Shown in pieces: positions 27,799 to 37,239 of a stretch of DNA of 64,000 nucleotides. Numbering within the stretch: position 1 is the stretch's first letter; every line of letters starts with the position of its first letter. The notes beneath the pieces were generated by a model. It was not told where the DNA came from. It saw only the letters and a program-made list of their open reading frames with translations, and did no database searches. The DNA lies in contig NZ_SZQA01000006.1 in the NCBI RefSeq assembly GCF_005233835.1, positions 1 to 64,000 on the forward strand, in the 5' to 3' direction. The DNA comes from Herbidospora galbida (lineage in GTDB: Bacteria > Actinomycetota > Actinomycetes > Streptosporangiales > Streptosporangiaceae). The position numbers were made by a program, and so were the translations under genes.

Positions 27799-29882
27799 CT
27801 GCCGATCTTCTTGCCCTGCTTGTGCCAGGCGACCACGACCGACGGACGGGGCTGCGAGGTCCCGCCGTCGGGGAAGTGGGAGATCGGGGCGGCCGGCGAG
27901 GCGCCGGTGCCCTCACCCGGGTGCTGCACGGCGACGAAGACCGACTTCTGGTCCTCCGACACCAGCGGACCGCAGCACTCGGCGCCCTTGGGCATCGTGA
28001 GGAACTGGCGGACGTGGCCCTTGTCCTTGCCGCGGACCGGCACGGCGAACAGGCCGTCGTGGGTCCCCAGGGCGTTGCCGTCCGTGGAGATCCAGAGGTT
28101 GCCGTCCTTGTCGAAGGTCACGTTGTCGGGGCAGGAGATCGGCGAGACCTTGGTCTTGTCGAAGCCGCCGAAGTAGGTGCCCGGGTCGTTGGGGTCGCCG
28201 CAGACCAGCGGCAGCGTCCATGCGAAGGTCAGCGCCGCGGCGTCGTCGCGGTTCTCGGCGATCTCCAGGATGTGGCCGTGCTTGTTGTTGAGGCGCGGGT
28301 TGGCCTCGTCGGGGCCGGAGCTGCGCGCGGTGTTGTTGGTCAGGGCGACGAACACGGTGCCGGTGACCGGGTTGCGCTCCATGTCCTCCGGACGGTCCAT
28401 CTTGGTCGCGCCGACCTTGTCGGCGGCCAGGCGGGTGAAGACCAGAACCTGCTCGGCGGTCATCCCCGCGACGTACGACTTGGTGCCGCTGACCAGCGGG
28501 ATCCACTTGCCGACGCCGTCGAACGCCTTGTCGGCGGGCAGCTTGCCGGTGCCGTCGATCTCGGCGGCCGGGCTGTCGCCGGTGAACTGCGCGACGTAGA
28601 GGGTGCCGTTGTCGAGCAGCGTCCGGTTGTGGCGGTCGTTGCCCGGGACGTAGCGGTCCTTCGAGACGAACTTGTAGATGTACTCGAACCGCGAGTCGTC
28701 GCCCATGTACGCCACCAGGCGGCCGTCACGGCTGATCGTCGTGGTGGCCGCCTCGTGGGCCATCCGGCCGAGCGCGGTGCGCTTGATCGGGGTCGAGTCG
28801 GGGTCGGTCGGGTCGATCTCGACGATCCAGCCGAAGCGGTTGGCCTCGTTGGGGTTCTTCGACAGGTCGAAGCGCTCGTCGACGCGGTCCCAGCGGCGGC
28901 CGCCGAGGGCGGCGGGGAATGCGTAGCGGGTCAGCCCGGCCTGGGCGTCCGCCGGAGCCTTGCCGGCGTTCACGAAGTACTGGTTGAAGTTCTCCTCGGC
29001 GGTCAGCACGGTGCCCCACGGGGTGGTGCCGCCGGCGCAGTTGTTCAGCATGCCCTTGACGACGCGGCCGCTCGGGTCGGCGGCGGTCTTCAGCAGGCTG
29101 GAACCGGCGGCCGGGCCGGTGAACCTCATCTCGGTGTGGGCCGTGATGCGGCGGTTGTAGCGGCGCGGGCCGGAGGTGACGAGCTCCCAGCGGCCGGTGC
29201 CGCCGCTGCGCCTGATCTCGACGACCGAACCGCCGTGGGCGTTCATCGCGATGGCGATCTGCTCGGCGGTGGCGTTGTCGCCGTTGGTGTAGCCGCGGAA
29301 CATCAGCTCTTCGTTGGTGTACTCGTGGTTCACCCACAGCAGGCCGCGGTCCCGGCCCAGCTGGAACAGCGTCACGAAGTCGCAGTTGTAGCCGAACTGC
29401 TTGGCCTGCGCGTCGGGCGTCTGCGCCTCGAAGTCGAAGGCCGGGGCGCCCGGGACGACCGGGTCGCCCCACCGGACCACGACCGCCGACTGGTAGCCGT
29501 TGGGCACGGTGATCTGGTCGTTGGTGTTCGGCGCGACCGGCGTGAAGGTCAGGCCGCCCTTGTAGGGGTGGGAGCCGCCGCTGTGCCAGTTGCCGCCCTT
29601 GTTCCACCAGTCGAGGGTGAACTTGTCGTCGGCGGCGGCGGGGGTCGCGGCGGCGCCGACGACGCCGGCCGACAGGACCAGCGCGCCCAGCGCGCCCGCG
29701 CGCAGCGCGCCACGGCGGGACATGTCGGCGACGACGTCACCGAAATAGGTGTTCTCACTCGTGTTGGGGACTTCGTGGAAACAGGCGTCGCCACAGCGGT
29801 ACTTGCACGTCATGGCGCTGCGGCCGCCCGGGTGGGCCGGCGTCAGCAGCGGCAGGGATCGACGCGGTGACGGGTTCGTCAC
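27795..29882 (-). CDS. phoX: PhoX-family alkaline phosphatase (DUF839), Tat-exported
   Basis: 695-residue Ca/Fe-type alkaline phosphatase releasing phosphate from organic phosphates outside the cell. The N-terminal segment with TCKYRCGDACFHEVPNTS is typical of actinobacterial PhoX, and a twin-arginine signal follows (SRRGALRAGALGALVLSA). GTG 29882 is chosen because GGAGGAG lies just upstream and it preserves the conserved leader; ATG 29813 would remove part of it. A PHO box and a -10 (TACGGT, 29952-29947) lie upstream, so induction by PhoP under phosphate limitation is expected. Confidence 0.9.
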   Translation of the reverse strand: MTNPSPRRSLPLLTPAHPGGRSAMTCKYRCGDACFHEVPNTSENTYFGDVVADMSRRGALRAGALGALVLSAGVVGAAATPAAADDKFTLDWWNKGGNWHSGGSHPYKGGLTFTPVAPNTNDQITVPNGYQSAVVVRWGDPVVPGAPAFDFEAQTPDAQAKQFGYNCDFVTLFQLGRDRGLLWVNHEYTNEELMFRGYTNGDNATAEQIAIAMNAHGGSVVEIRRSGGTGRWELVTSGPRRYNRRITAHTEMRFTGPAAGSSLLKTAADPSGRVVKGMLNNCAGGTTPWGTVLTAEENFNQYFVNAGKAPADAQAGLTRYAFPAALGGRRWDRVDERFDLSKNPNEANRFGWIVEIDPTDPDSTPIKRTALGRMAHEAATTTISRDGRLVAYMGDDSRFEYIYKFVSKDRYVPGNDRHNRTLLDNGTLYVAQFTGDSPAAEIDGTGKLPADKAFDGVGKWIPLVSGTKSYVAGMTAEQVLVFTRLAADKVGATKMDRPEDMERNPVTGTVFVALTNNTARSSGPDEANPRLNNKHGHILEIAENRDDAAALTFAWTLPLVCGDPNDPGTYFGGFDKTKVSPISCPDNVTFDKDGNLWISTDGNALGTHDGLFAVPVRGKDKGHVRQFLTMPKGAECCGPLVSEDQKSVFVAVQHPGEGTGASPAAPISHFPDGGTSQPRPSVVVAWHKQGKKIGS

Positions 29883-29968
29883 AGCTCCTCCAAAGGGGTC
29901 GCGCGGGATCGGGGGAACGGCCCAGACGGCGCAGGTCCCCGCCCGGACCGTATTGTTGGCGACCGAAG

Positions 29969-30001
29969 TGACGGTGAACATCGGTCGCCTCATCGGTGAA
30001 C
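29969..30001 (-). promoter_or_regulatory. PHO box (PhoP operator) of phoX
   Basis: On the minus strand, three successive 11-nt units read GTTCACCGATG, AGGCGACCGAT and GTTCACCGTCA, the 11-nt direct-repeat layout of actinobacterial PHO boxes (core GTTCACC). A TACGGT -10 follows 16 nt downstream, so the box takes the place of the -35, as in PhoP-activated promoters. Confidence 0.75.
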
Positions 30002-30026
30002 GATCCCCACGGGCCACAATGGGCAC

Positions 30027-30467
30027 ATGCCGCCCCGCCGCCAAGACCCTTCGCGCGTCCGCGCAGCTCTCGACGTCCAGCTGGCAGATCTGGGCCTGCC
30101 GCCGTTCGACGGCCCCGACAGCGCAGCGGGTCCCGCCGTGGTCTCGGCGGTGCTGTCGGCGTACGGCCGGGAGACGGCGCCCCAGCGCGAGGCGCTGCGC
30201 GCGGCCGTGCGGTTCCTGCTCGACGAACTCGTGGCGAGGGCGCCCGGCCGGACCGTCGAGGTGCGGGTGCCGCCGTTCGCCGCCGTGCAGTGCGTCGAGG
30301 GGCCCCGGCACACCCGGGGCACCCCGCCGAACGTGGTCGAGACCGATCCCCGCACGTGGATCGGGCTCGCCACCGGCCGGGAGGACTGGCCGGCGGCGCT
30401 GGCCGACGGGCGGGTCAGGGCGAGCGGCGGCCGGGCCGACCTGTCGCCCTACCTCCCGCTCGCCTAG
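30027..30467 (+). CDS. Sterol-carrier-like (SCP_3) family protein
   Basis: 146-residue small protein. The C-terminal part VEVRVPPFAAVQCVEGP...HTRGTPPNVVETDPRTWIGLATG (quoted in two pieces) matches the bacterial sterol carrier family that pairs with maleylpyruvate-isomerase-like proteins in actinobacteria. It may bind a hydrophobic ligand or mycothiol-related substrate; the role is unproven. It is commonly found next to purF in actinobacteria (from memory). Its TAG shares CTAG with the stop of the convergent DUF4190 gene. Confidence 0.75.
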   Translation: MPPRRQDPSRVRAALDVQLADLGLPPFDGPDSAAGPAVVSAVLSAYGRETAPQREALRAAVRFLLDELVARAPGRTVEVRVPPFAAVQCVEGPRHTRGTPPNVVETDPRTWIGLATGREDWPAALADGRVRASGGRADLSPYLPLA

Positions 30468-31189
30468 TAGCCGCCCTCCGAGACCGGCGCGTTGATCTTC
30501 CGCTGGACGCACTGCTGCGACGACTCCTGCGTGGGGTGCAGCCGGGTGTCGAAGCACTCCGCGATGTTGTTCTTGTTGGCCCAGTTGACCACCACGCCGA
30601 TGATGATCGCGCCTATCACCAGCGTCAGGATGCTCAGGATCAGGCCGACGACGGCACGTCCCTTGTTCGACCGCTTCGAGATCGCGATGATGCCGACGAT
30701 CACACCGGCCACCGCCACCAGCAGCCCGAGGCCGCAGACCAGCAGCAGCACGATGGCCACGATGCCCAGCACCAGCGCCGCCGTGCCCAGCCCGCCCTTG
30801 GCGGGCGGCTTGTCGGCGTAGGGCGCCGACGGGTAGGGCGCCTGCGGGTAGGAGGTCGGCTGGTAGGCGCTCGGCCCGGTGGGGGCGGGCTGAGTCGGCG
30901 ACGTCCCGTAGGGCGGCGGATAGTCGGGCCGGCCCTGCGGTGCGCCTTCGGGCGGCGTCTCCGCCCGGTATCCCGGCTGGTTCTCCGGTCGATTCTCAGG
31001 CCGGTTCTCGGGCCGGTTCTCCGGCCGGCCCGGGTCGGGTCCGAGGGAGCCGCCCGGGTGCTGCTGGGCGCTGAAGACGGCGGTGTCCTCGGCGTCCGGC
31101 GACGGCCTGCCCGGGGCCTGTTCGGGCGGAACGTCCCAGGGCATGCGCCGCTTGGGCTGGTCGTCCCTCGGCTCGTCAGGAGTGGTCAT
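30464..31189 (-). CDS. DUF4190 membrane protein with proline-rich N-terminus
   Basis: 241 residues. A long disordered, proline-rich cytoplasmic N-terminus (1-150) contains tandem PENR repeats encoded by 12-bp DNA repeats near 30975-31030. Two membrane helices follow in the DUF4190 block (LGTAALVLGIVAIVLLLVCG and the next hydrophobic stretch). A short extracytoplasmic tail carries two cysteines (AECFDTR, QQCVQRK). Start ATG 31189; a longer in-frame start is unlikely. The function of the family is unknown. Repeat number may vary between strains. Confidence 0.8.
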   Translation of the reverse strand: MTTPDEPRDDQPKRRMPWDVPPEQAPGRPSPDAEDTAVFSAQQHPGGSLGPDPGRPENRPENRPENRPENQPGYRAETPPEGAPQGRPDYPPPYGTSPTQPAPTGPSAYQPTSYPQAPYPSAPYADKPPAKGGLGTAALVLGIVAIVLLLVCGLGLLVAVAGVIVGIIAISKRSNKGRAVVGLILSILTLVIGAIIIGVVVNWANKNNIAECFDTRLHPTQESSQQCVQRKINAPVSEGGY

Positions 31190-31317
31190 GTTCCTGTCAC
31201 TTCCCCTGCGGGGCCGGGGGTACGGCGGCCGACACGGCAAAGCACTGGTGATCATTTCGCCGGGTTCAGCCCACCCGGGGGTCCGAGCAGCCAAGAGGCC
31301 GAAATAGACTCAAGCAT

Positions 31318-32754
31318 GTGCTGAAGGGCGACGGCCATCTGAGCCATGACCTTGACCCTCTCGACCAAGGCCCGAAAGACGCCTGTGGCGTCTTCGGCGT
31401 CTGGGCTCCAGGGGAGGATGTCTCCAAACTCACCTACTACGGGCTGTACGCGTTGCAGCACCGCGGCCAGGAGTCCGCGGGCATCGCGGTCAGCGAGGGC
31501 AGCCGCATCCTCGTCTACAAAGACATGGGCCTGGTGGCCCAGGTCTTCGACGAGTCGATTCTCGGCACCCTCAAGGGACACCTGGCCATCGGCCACTGCC
31601 GCTACTCGACCACCGGCTCGAGTGTGTGGGAGAACGCGCAGCCCACACTGAGCTCGACCGACGTGGGCGGCCTCGCGCTGGCCCACAACGGCAACCTGAT
31701 CAACACCGGCGAGCTCGCCGAGCGGGTGGCCCCCGGCACCACCAGGGCCACCACCGACAGCGAGATCCTCACCGCGATCCTGGCCAAAGACCGCTCCGAG
31801 CCGATCGACGAGGCGGCCGCCCGGCTCCTCCCGATGGTCCGCGGCGCCTACTCACTCGTCTTCATGGACGAGAAGACGCTCTACGCGGCCCGAGACCCCC
31901 AGGGCATCCGTCCGCTCGTCCTGGGCCGTCTGGAGCGCGGCTGGGTGGTGGCCTCCGAGACGGCCGCCCTCGACATCGTCGGCGCGACGTTCCAGCGCGA
32001 GGTCGAGCCCGGTGAGCTCCTCACCATCGACGAGCGCGGGGTCAAGTCGCAGCGGTTCGCCCCGGCCGACCCCAAGGGCTGCCTGTTCGAATACGTCTAC
32101 CTGGCCCGCCCCGACACCACGATCGCCGGGCGCGGCGTCCAGGCGACCCGGGTCGAGGTCGGCCGCCGGCTGGCCCGCGAGCACCCCGTCGACGCCGACC
32201 TGGTGATCCCGACCCCCGAGTCGGGCACCCCGGCCGCGATCGGCTACGCCGAGCAGAGCGGCATCCCCTACGGCCAGGGCCTGGTGAAGAACTCCTACGT
32301 GGGGCGCACCTTCATCCAGCCGTCCCAGACGATCCGCCAGCTCGGCATCCGGCTGAAGCTGAACCCGCTGAAGGAGATCGTCCAGGGCAAGCGGCTGATC
32401 GTGGTCGACGACACGATCGTGCGCGGCAACACCCAGCGGGCGATCGTGAAGATGCTGCGCGAGGCCGGGGCGACCGAGGTCCACGTGCGCATCTCGGCCC
32501 CGCCGGTGGCCTGGCCCTGCTTCTACGGCATCGACTTCGCCACCCGCGCCGAGCTGCTGGCCGGTTCGATGGACGTCGAGGAGATCCGCGAGCACCTGGG
32601 CGCCGACTCCCTCGGCTACATCTCGATGGAGGGCCTCACCGAGGCCACCACCATTCCGGCCCAGAAGCTGTGCCGGGCCTGCTTCGACGGCAGCTACCCC
32701 ATCCCGATCGACCAGGACAAGGTCGGCAAGTACGTCCTGGAGGCCCGCGCATGA
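31318..32754 (+). CDS. purF: Amidophosphoribosyltransferase PurF
   Basis: 478-residue enzyme of the first committed purine step, PRPP plus glutamine to phosphoribosylamine. A 22-residue propeptide precedes the catalytic Cys23 (DACGVFGVW), so self-cleavage is expected. The PRPP-binding motif VVDDTIVRGNT is intact, and C-terminal cysteines (WPCFYG, KLCRACF) suit the B. subtilis-type [4Fe-4S] enzyme. GTG 31318 lies 7 nt after TAGACT, so the transcript is probably leaderless. The stop overlaps purM (ATGA). Confidence 0.95.
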   Translation: MLKGDGHLSHDLDPLDQGPKDACGVFGVWAPGEDVSKLTYYGLYALQHRGQESAGIAVSEGSRILVYKDMGLVAQVFDESILGTLKGHLAIGHCRYSTTGSSVWENAQPTLSSTDVGGLALAHNGNLINTGELAERVAPGTTRATTDSEILTAILAKDRSEPIDEAAARLLPMVRGAYSLVFMDEKTLYAARDPQGIRPLVLGRLERGWVVASETAALDIVGATFQREVEPGELLTIDERGVKSQRFAPADPKGCLFEYVYLARPDTTIAGRGVQATRVEVGRRLAREHPVDADLVIPTPESGTPAAIGYAEQSGIPYGQGLVKNSYVGRTFIQPSQTIRQLGIRLKLNPLKEIVQGKRLIVVDDTIVRGNTQRAIVKMLREAGATEVHVRISAPPVAWPCFYGIDFATRAELLAGSMDVEEIREHLGADSLGYISMEGLTEATTIPAQKLCRACFDGSYPIPIDQDKVGKYVLEARA

Positions 32755-33776
32755 CCTCGTACGCCGCCGCCGGTGTCGACATCGAGGCCGGTGACCGCGC
32801 CGTCGAGCTGATGAAGTCGAAGGTGGCCCGGTCGCGGCGCCCCGAGGTCGTCGACGACGCCAGCGGGTTCGCGGGCCTGTTCGACGTGTCGGCCCTGCTG
32901 AAGTTCCGCCGGCCGCTGCTGGCGACCTCGACCGACGGGGTCGGCACCAAGGTCATGCTGGCCTCCAAGCTCGGCAAGCACGACACTATCGGCATCGACC
33001 TGGTCGGCATGGTCGTCGACGACCTGGTGGTCTGCGGCGCCGAGCCGCTGTTCATGACCGACTACATCGCCTGCGGCAAGGTGGTCCCCGAGCGCATCGC
33101 CGAGATCGTCGGAGGCGTCGCCGAGGGCTGCCGCCAGGCCGGCTGCGCCCTGGTCGGCGGCGAGACCGCCGAACACCCGGGCGCGATGGGCCCCGACGAA
33201 TACGACCTCGCGGGCGCCGGAACGGGCGTCGTCGAGGCCGACGAGCTGCTCGGTCCCGACCGGGTCCGCGCGGGCGACGTCGTGGTGGCCATGGCGTCGT
33301 CGGGGGTCCACTCCAACGGCTACTCGCTGGTCCGCCACATCATCAAGACGGCGGGCCTCGGCCTGGAGTCACAGATCCCCGAGTTCGGCCGGACGCTGGG
33401 CGAGGAACTCCTCGAACCCACCCGGATCTACTCGCTCGACTGCCTGGCCCTGACCGCCCACGTGCCGGTGCGGGCCTACGCCCACATCACCGGGGGCGGC
33501 CTGACCGCCAACCTGGCCCGCTCGCTCCCTGGGAGTGTCGACGCGGTCCTCGACCGCTCGTCGTGGACGGTCCCGCCGGTCTTCACGGTCCTCGGCGAGG
33601 CCGGGAAGGTCCCGCAGGCCGAGCTCGACAAAACCTTCAACCTGGGCGTCGGCATGGCCGCGATCGTCCCGGCGGAAGACGCCGACAAGGCGCTGGAACT
33701 CCTCGCCACCCGCGGCGTGCCGTCGTGGGTCCTCGGCGAGATCGTGCCGGGCACGGGCGAAGCGCGATACCGCTGA
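32751..33776 (+). CDS. purM: Phosphoribosylformylglycinamidine cyclo-ligase (AIR synthetase) PurM
   Basis: 341 residues; makes AIR from FGAM, the step after PurSQL. Family motifs include ATSTDGVGTK near residue 60, DLVGMVVDDLV and LVGGETAEHPG. Its ATG overlaps the purF stop. Two stem-loops follow the gene at 33788-33871, ending the purFM transcript. Confidence 0.95.
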   Translation: MTSYAAAGVDIEAGDRAVELMKSKVARSRRPEVVDDASGFAGLFDVSALLKFRRPLLATSTDGVGTKVMLASKLGKHDTIGIDLVGMVVDDLVVCGAEPLFMTDYIACGKVVPERIAEIVGGVAEGCRQAGCALVGGETAEHPGAMGPDEYDLAGAGTGVVEADELLGPDRVRAGDVVVAMASSGVHSNGYSLVRHIIKTAGLGLESQIPEFGRTLGEELLEPTRIYSLDCLALTAHVPVRAYAHITGGGLTANLARSLPGSVDAVLDRSSWTVPPVFTVLGEAGKVPQAELDKTFNLGVGMAAIVPAEDADKALELLATRGVPSWVLGEIVPGTGEARYR

Positions 33777-33787
33777 TCGAGAACGAT

Positions 33788-33823
33788 CCTCAGTGCCCGG
33801 CGAAAGGCCGCCGGGCACTGAGG
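33788..33823 (+). terminator. purFM terminator, first hairpin
   Basis: CCTCAGTGCCCGGCG (33788-33802) and its exact complement (33809-33823) form a perfect 15-bp stem with a 6-nt loop, 12 nt after the purM stop. There is no T-tract. Confidence 0.85.
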
Positions 33824-33828
33824 AAACA

Positions 33829-33871
33829 CGAAAGGCCGCCTGGTGGTGGTTGCCCCCGGGCGGCGCTTTCG
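33829..33871 (+). terminator. purFM terminator, second hairpin
   Basis: CGAAAGGCCGCC (33829-33840) pairs with GGCGGCGCTTTCG (33859-33871) with one bulged base. It is a second stem directly after the first, together forming a tandem terminator. Confidence 0.6.
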
Positions 33872-33943
33872 GTCTCGTATGAAAATGGCTGTATGCACTC
33901 CGGTCACCCGGAGCGCGGGACCCTCACGAGGTCGCGCGGAAAA

Positions 33944-33971
33944 CACCCGGCGTGGCGAACCGCGCCGGGCG
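33944..33971 (-). terminator. Terminator of the DUF3073 gene
   Basis: On the minus strand a 9-bp stem (arms 33971-33963 and 33952-33944, one wobble pair) is followed by GTTTTCC, a short T-run. It lies about 26 nt after the DUF3073 stop. Confidence 0.6.
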
Positions 33972-33996
33972 TGATCAACGCTGGGTCAGGTGCCGC

Positions 33997-34233
33997 TCAA
34001 CGACGGCCCCCGGATGAGGAGTCGTCCTCATCGTCCTCGTCATCGACGTTGGCGTAGTCGGCGTACCGCTCGGCCAACTCGTCATAAGGGTCGTGCTCGT
34101 CTGTGCGGTCGGAATCGACATGCTCCTCGACTCCGAGCTCCGCGCGCAGGCGCTCAAGATCGGTGCCGCCGCTGTTGTACTTCAGCTGGCGGGCAACCTT
34201 GACCTGCTTGGCCTTGGCTCGGCCGCGCCCCAT
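33997..34233 (-). CDS. DUF3073 small acidic protein
   Basis: 78 residues. The basic N-terminus (MGRGRAKAKQVKVARQLKY) and acidic, serine-rich tail (DDEDDEDDSSSGG) match DUF3073, a conserved actinobacterial family of unknown function usually found after purM. GAGGGGG lies about 8 nt before the ATG. The opposite charges of its ends suggest a nucleic-acid or ribosome-associated protein (inference). Confidence 0.9.
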   Translation of the reverse strand: MGRGRAKAKQVKVARQLKYNSGGTDLERLRAELGVEEHVDSDRTDEHDPYDELAERYADYANVDDEDDEDDSSSGGRR

Positions 34234-34385
34234 TGGCTCGACCCCCTCATGCGGGGTCGTGCCCGACCCCTCGTCGCTAACGCACCACGCACTGACGCCA
34301 CCTGACTTTGGACGTCAGCCAATTCGTTCGCCTACAACCGTACCTGTTTTGCGCCCCGCTCGGTACGCCGTATGCGCGTCGGCGG

Positions 34386-35471
34386 TCACCGGCCCAGCCA
34401 AATACCCCTAAGCCGCCCGACTTCCGACATTCTGCGCTCCGCCAGCCTATCTGCTGCGACGGCCGGTGGAACGCCTTCGTCGTCGGCGATGGCGAAGATT
34501 TTCAGGGTCGTGTCGAAGATCTGACCCGCCCGCGCCCTCGCCCTGTCCATGTCGAATCCGGCGATCTCATCAGCGACCTGGATCACTCCCCCCGAATTCA
34601 CCACGTAGTCGGGGGCGTACAGGATGCCGCGGTCGGCGAGTTGCTTCTCGACCCCGGGGTGGGCGAGCTGGTTGTTGGCCCCGCCGCAGACGATCTTCGC
34701 CCGGAGTTCGGCCACGGCCGTGTCGTCGAGCGCGCCGCCGAGGGCGCAGGGGGCGTACACGTCGATGTCGCTCCGCTTCAGGGTCGCGGCGTCGGGGACG
34801 ACCTCGATCTGGGGATGCCGCTGGCGGATCCGGCCGACCGCGAGTTCGTCGACGTCGCAGACGACCACCTCGCCGCCCTCTTCGAGAATGTGTTCCACCA
34901 GCCGGTGGCCCACCTTGCCGACCCCCTCGATGCCGACCCGGCGGCCGCGCAGGGAGGTCTCGCCGAAGGCGTGCCGGGCGGCGGCCCGCATGCCCTGGTA
35001 GACGCCGTAGGCGGTGAGGATCGAGCTGTCGCCGGCGCCGCCGTTGGCGGGGGTGCGGCCGGTGACGTAGGAGCACTCGCGGGCGATGAGGTCCATGTCC
35101 TCGCTGTAGGTGCCCACGTCACAGGCGGTGTAGTAGCGCCCGCCGAGCGACTGGACGAACTTGCCGTAGGCGCGCAGCAGGGCCTCGGACTTGTCGGTCG
35201 CGGGATCCCCGATGATCACCGCTTTGCCGCCGCCGTGGTCGAGGCCGGCGAGCGCGTTCTTGTACGCCATCGCCCGCGACAGGTTCAGCACGTCGGCCAG
35301 CGCGGCGGATTCGTCCGGGTAGGGATAGAAACGTGTTCCACCCAGGCCGGGGCCGAGGGCGGTGTTGTGGATGGCGATGATCGCGTAGAGGCCGGACTTG
35401 TCGTCGGCGCAGAACACGACCTGTTCGTGACGGGTCTGATCCTTGTGGGAAAGCCCGAAGACGTCGGTCAC
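34386..35471 (-). CDS. vdh: Valine (Glu/Leu/Phe/Val) dehydrogenase
   Basis: 361-residue NAD-dependent amino acid dehydrogenase that deaminates valine, leucine and isoleucine to 2-oxoacids. Catalytic Lys83 ([11 protein letters not shown]) and Asp118 (TACDVGT) are present, followed by the Rossmann motif [18 protein letters not shown] 35471 is placed 8 nt after AGGAG. The gene order vdh, conserved protein (divergent), bldC recalls the Streptomyces coelicolor chromosome. Its products are substrates for the ketoacid dehydrogenase at 13.6-16.9 kb. Confidence 0.9.
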   Translation of the reverse strand: MTDVFGLSHKDQTRHEQVVFCADDKSGLYAIIAIHNTALGPGLGGTRFYPYPDESAALADVLNLSRAMAYKNALAGLDHGGGKAVIIGDPATDKSEALLRAYGKFVQSLGGRYYTACDVGTYSEDMDLIARECSYVTGRTPANGGAGDSSILTAYGVYQGMRAAARHAFGETSLRGRRVGIEGVGKVGHRLVEHILEEGGEVVVCDVDELAVGRIRQRHPQIEVVPDAATLKRSDIDVYAPCALGGALDDTAVAELRAKIVCGGANNQLAHPGVEKQLADRGILYAPDYVVNSGGVIQVADEIAGFDMDRARARAGQIFDTTLKIFAIADDEGVPPAVAADRLAERRMSEVGRLRGIWLGR

Positions 35472-35599
35472 TTTGGTGACTCCTGATCGTCTGTGTCCGC
35501 CGCCCCGTTGCGGCGGTTCCACCTCCCAGCGTAGCGACGATCATGGATTACGGAACGCCGCCCAATGCGTGACGCGGCGTGGCATGGCACGATGCCGTT

Positions 35600-36466
35600 G
35601 TGCTGCCCTACGCCGCGTATCTCCGCGTCTATGAGCCGCTGAGCGCCTTCTCCGAGCAGGATCGCCTTCGGTGGAACGCCTATGCCCAGAACCCGCGGCG
35701 GCCCCGCCGCGCGGGCGCCCTCGCGGTGGAGCACGAGGAGTCGCTACGCCGGCTGTTGCGGGTCCCACCCGCCCCGGCGCCGGCGGCGGAGAGTCACAAC
35801 GCCTATCTGCGCCGGGTCGACGGCGTCCTCTACGTCTGCCCGTGGCAGACCCGGCTGCGGTCGTGGCTGGCCTTCGCCTCGTGGCGCGGCAGCCTCCCGA
35901 CCAAGCTGGCCAACCGCTTCGTCCCCCCGCCGGTCGCGGAGCGCACGGCCGAGGAGTTCGACGCCTTCAAGCGCGGTGAGCCCTCGCTGCGCATGCACAT
36001 CATGACCAGCACCTGGCACGTGCCGACGCCCTGGTTCGTGCCGTTCGACTCCGCCGAGCGCTGGCTGGTCCTGCGCGGCGAGCAGGAGCCCGAGTCGTCG
36101 ACCGGCGTGACCATGGCCCCGGCCAGGAACATGCTCTACGTCACCTCGATGGCCCAGGCCAGGAAGCGGGTGGCCCGCGCCCTGGTGGTCATCCGCCGTC
36201 ACGTGGGCGACGTCGACACGCTGACCGACGTCGAGGAAGTGGGCCGCTGGCTGGAGGAGTTCCACCCCCACTCGCTGGTGGAGCTCGATTACGGCGGCAT
36301 CGTCCACCTCATGGACGACGAGACCCTCCAGGCCGATCAGTCGGTGGCCGAGCTGGCCGCCGCTCTCACGGGTTTGGACAACGGTCAGGAAGAACTTGCC
36401 TTCGCCATGTACCAACGGGTGATCCTCCGCTGGCGGTCAGTGCAGAGCCTCGAATCGGCTAACTGA
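35600..36466 (+). CDS. Conserved actinobacterial hypothetical protein
   Basis: 288 soluble residues, rich in Arg and Trp, with no signal peptide or membrane segment. Recognisable blocks are LPYAAYLRVYEPLSAFSE at the start, a central YVCPWQTRLRSWLAFASW, and a C-terminal acidic helix region. It appears to be the conserved gene found between valine dehydrogenase and bldC in other actinomycetes (from memory). GTG 35600 is preferred; a CACGAT box lies 6 nt upstream, and earlier in-frame GTG 35579 lacks a ribosome binding site. Function unknown. Confidence 0.8.
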   Translation: MLPYAAYLRVYEPLSAFSEQDRLRWNAYAQNPRRPRRAGALAVEHEESLRRLLRVPPAPAPAAESHNAYLRRVDGVLYVCPWQTRLRSWLAFASWRGSLPTKLANRFVPPPVAERTAEEFDAFKRGEPSLRMHIMTSTWHVPTPWFVPFDSAERWLVLRGEQEPESSTGVTMAPARNMLYVTSMAQARKRVARALVVIRRHVGDVDTLTDVEEVGRWLEEFHPHSLVELDYGGIVHLMDDETLQADQSVAELAAALTGLDNGQEELAFAMYQRVILRWRSVQSLESAN

Positions 36467-36788
36467 CCGTAATCACCCGACGCTGACCTGCAACGTTGGG
36501 TCAGGAGATGCGCGATCTAACAACTGCGAACTGAGTAGTTTGCCGTTTTCACTGCGATACCACGAAACGTGTCGCTAGAATCACCGAGCGTGACATCAAC
36601 ACGTGGTCGAGACGTTGTGCCCAGAGGGCTCGCCAATCGCGCTACGTGGCTGTATGGTCACATCGGGTGATGCCGCAAATGGTCCGTGAAACCGCACGTT
36701 ATGGATCATTGAGGGACATCCCGTGACAAGCGCAGATATAAGTCGCAGGATCGCTGTCGCCGGTCCACACGGAGGAGAGGCCGCACAA
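36467..36788 (+). promoter_or_regulatory. bldC upstream region
   Basis: This 322-nt stretch has no gene. Two -10-like boxes are visible, TAGAAT (36575-36580) and TATGGT (about 36653-36658), giving a long 5' leader for bldC in either case. GGAGGAGAGG at 36771-36780 is the bldC ribosome binding site. Confidence 0.45.
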
Positions 36789-36992
36789 ATGTCAGCTCGT
36801 ACACCCGAGGCAGAGCCACTGCTCACCCCGGCGGAGGTCGCAACGATGTTCCGGGTCGACCCCAAGACCGTCACGCGGTGGGCGAAGGCCGGCAAGTTGA
36901 CGTCCATCCGCACGCTCGGTGGGCACCGGCGTTACCGGGAGACCGAGGTGAGGGCGCTGCTGGCGGGGATTCCGCAGCAGCGTTCGGAGTAA
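36789..36992 (+). CDS. bldC: Developmental transcriptional regulator BldC
   Basis: 67-residue MerR-like DNA-binding protein that in Streptomyces binds repeated sites cooperatively and holds back sporulation. The sequence is almost the canonical BldC: LLTPAEVATMFRVDPKTVTR, RTLGGHRRYRETEV and the C-terminal PQQRSE. ATG 36789 follows GGAGGAG. An in-frame GTG at 36723 would add 22 residues not seen in BldC. Its presence suggests a filamentous, differentiating organism. Confidence 0.95.
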   Translation: MSARTPEAEPLLTPAEVATMFRVDPKTVTRWAKAGKLTSIRTLGGHRRYRETEVRALLAGIPQQRSE

Positions 36993-37025
36993 CGCAGCGG
37001 GGGGTCGCAACCACGAGGGGGATGG

Positions 37026-37047
37026 CGCGCTCGCGTGAGTGAGCGCG
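37026..37047 (+). terminator. Small hairpin after bldC
   Basis: CGCGCTC (37026-37032) pairs with GAGCGCG (37041-37047), 34 nt after the bldC stop. No T-tract; a weak terminator candidate. Confidence 0.35.
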
Positions 37048-37239
37048 TCCAACAGCCGCACACCTGCAGTAGGGGTGTGGAAAGGCGCCGCCCGCCCGGC
37101 GCCAACCCCCACCGGTTCCGTGGCCCCTCCCGCTTCGTCCTGACAGCTTTCTCAAGGATCGAGACAAGTCGGCCGTACCTTATTCGGCTCTCGATCGTTC
37201 TTCTTGGCAGGTGCACATCCGCGCATCGTGGGGAGAACC

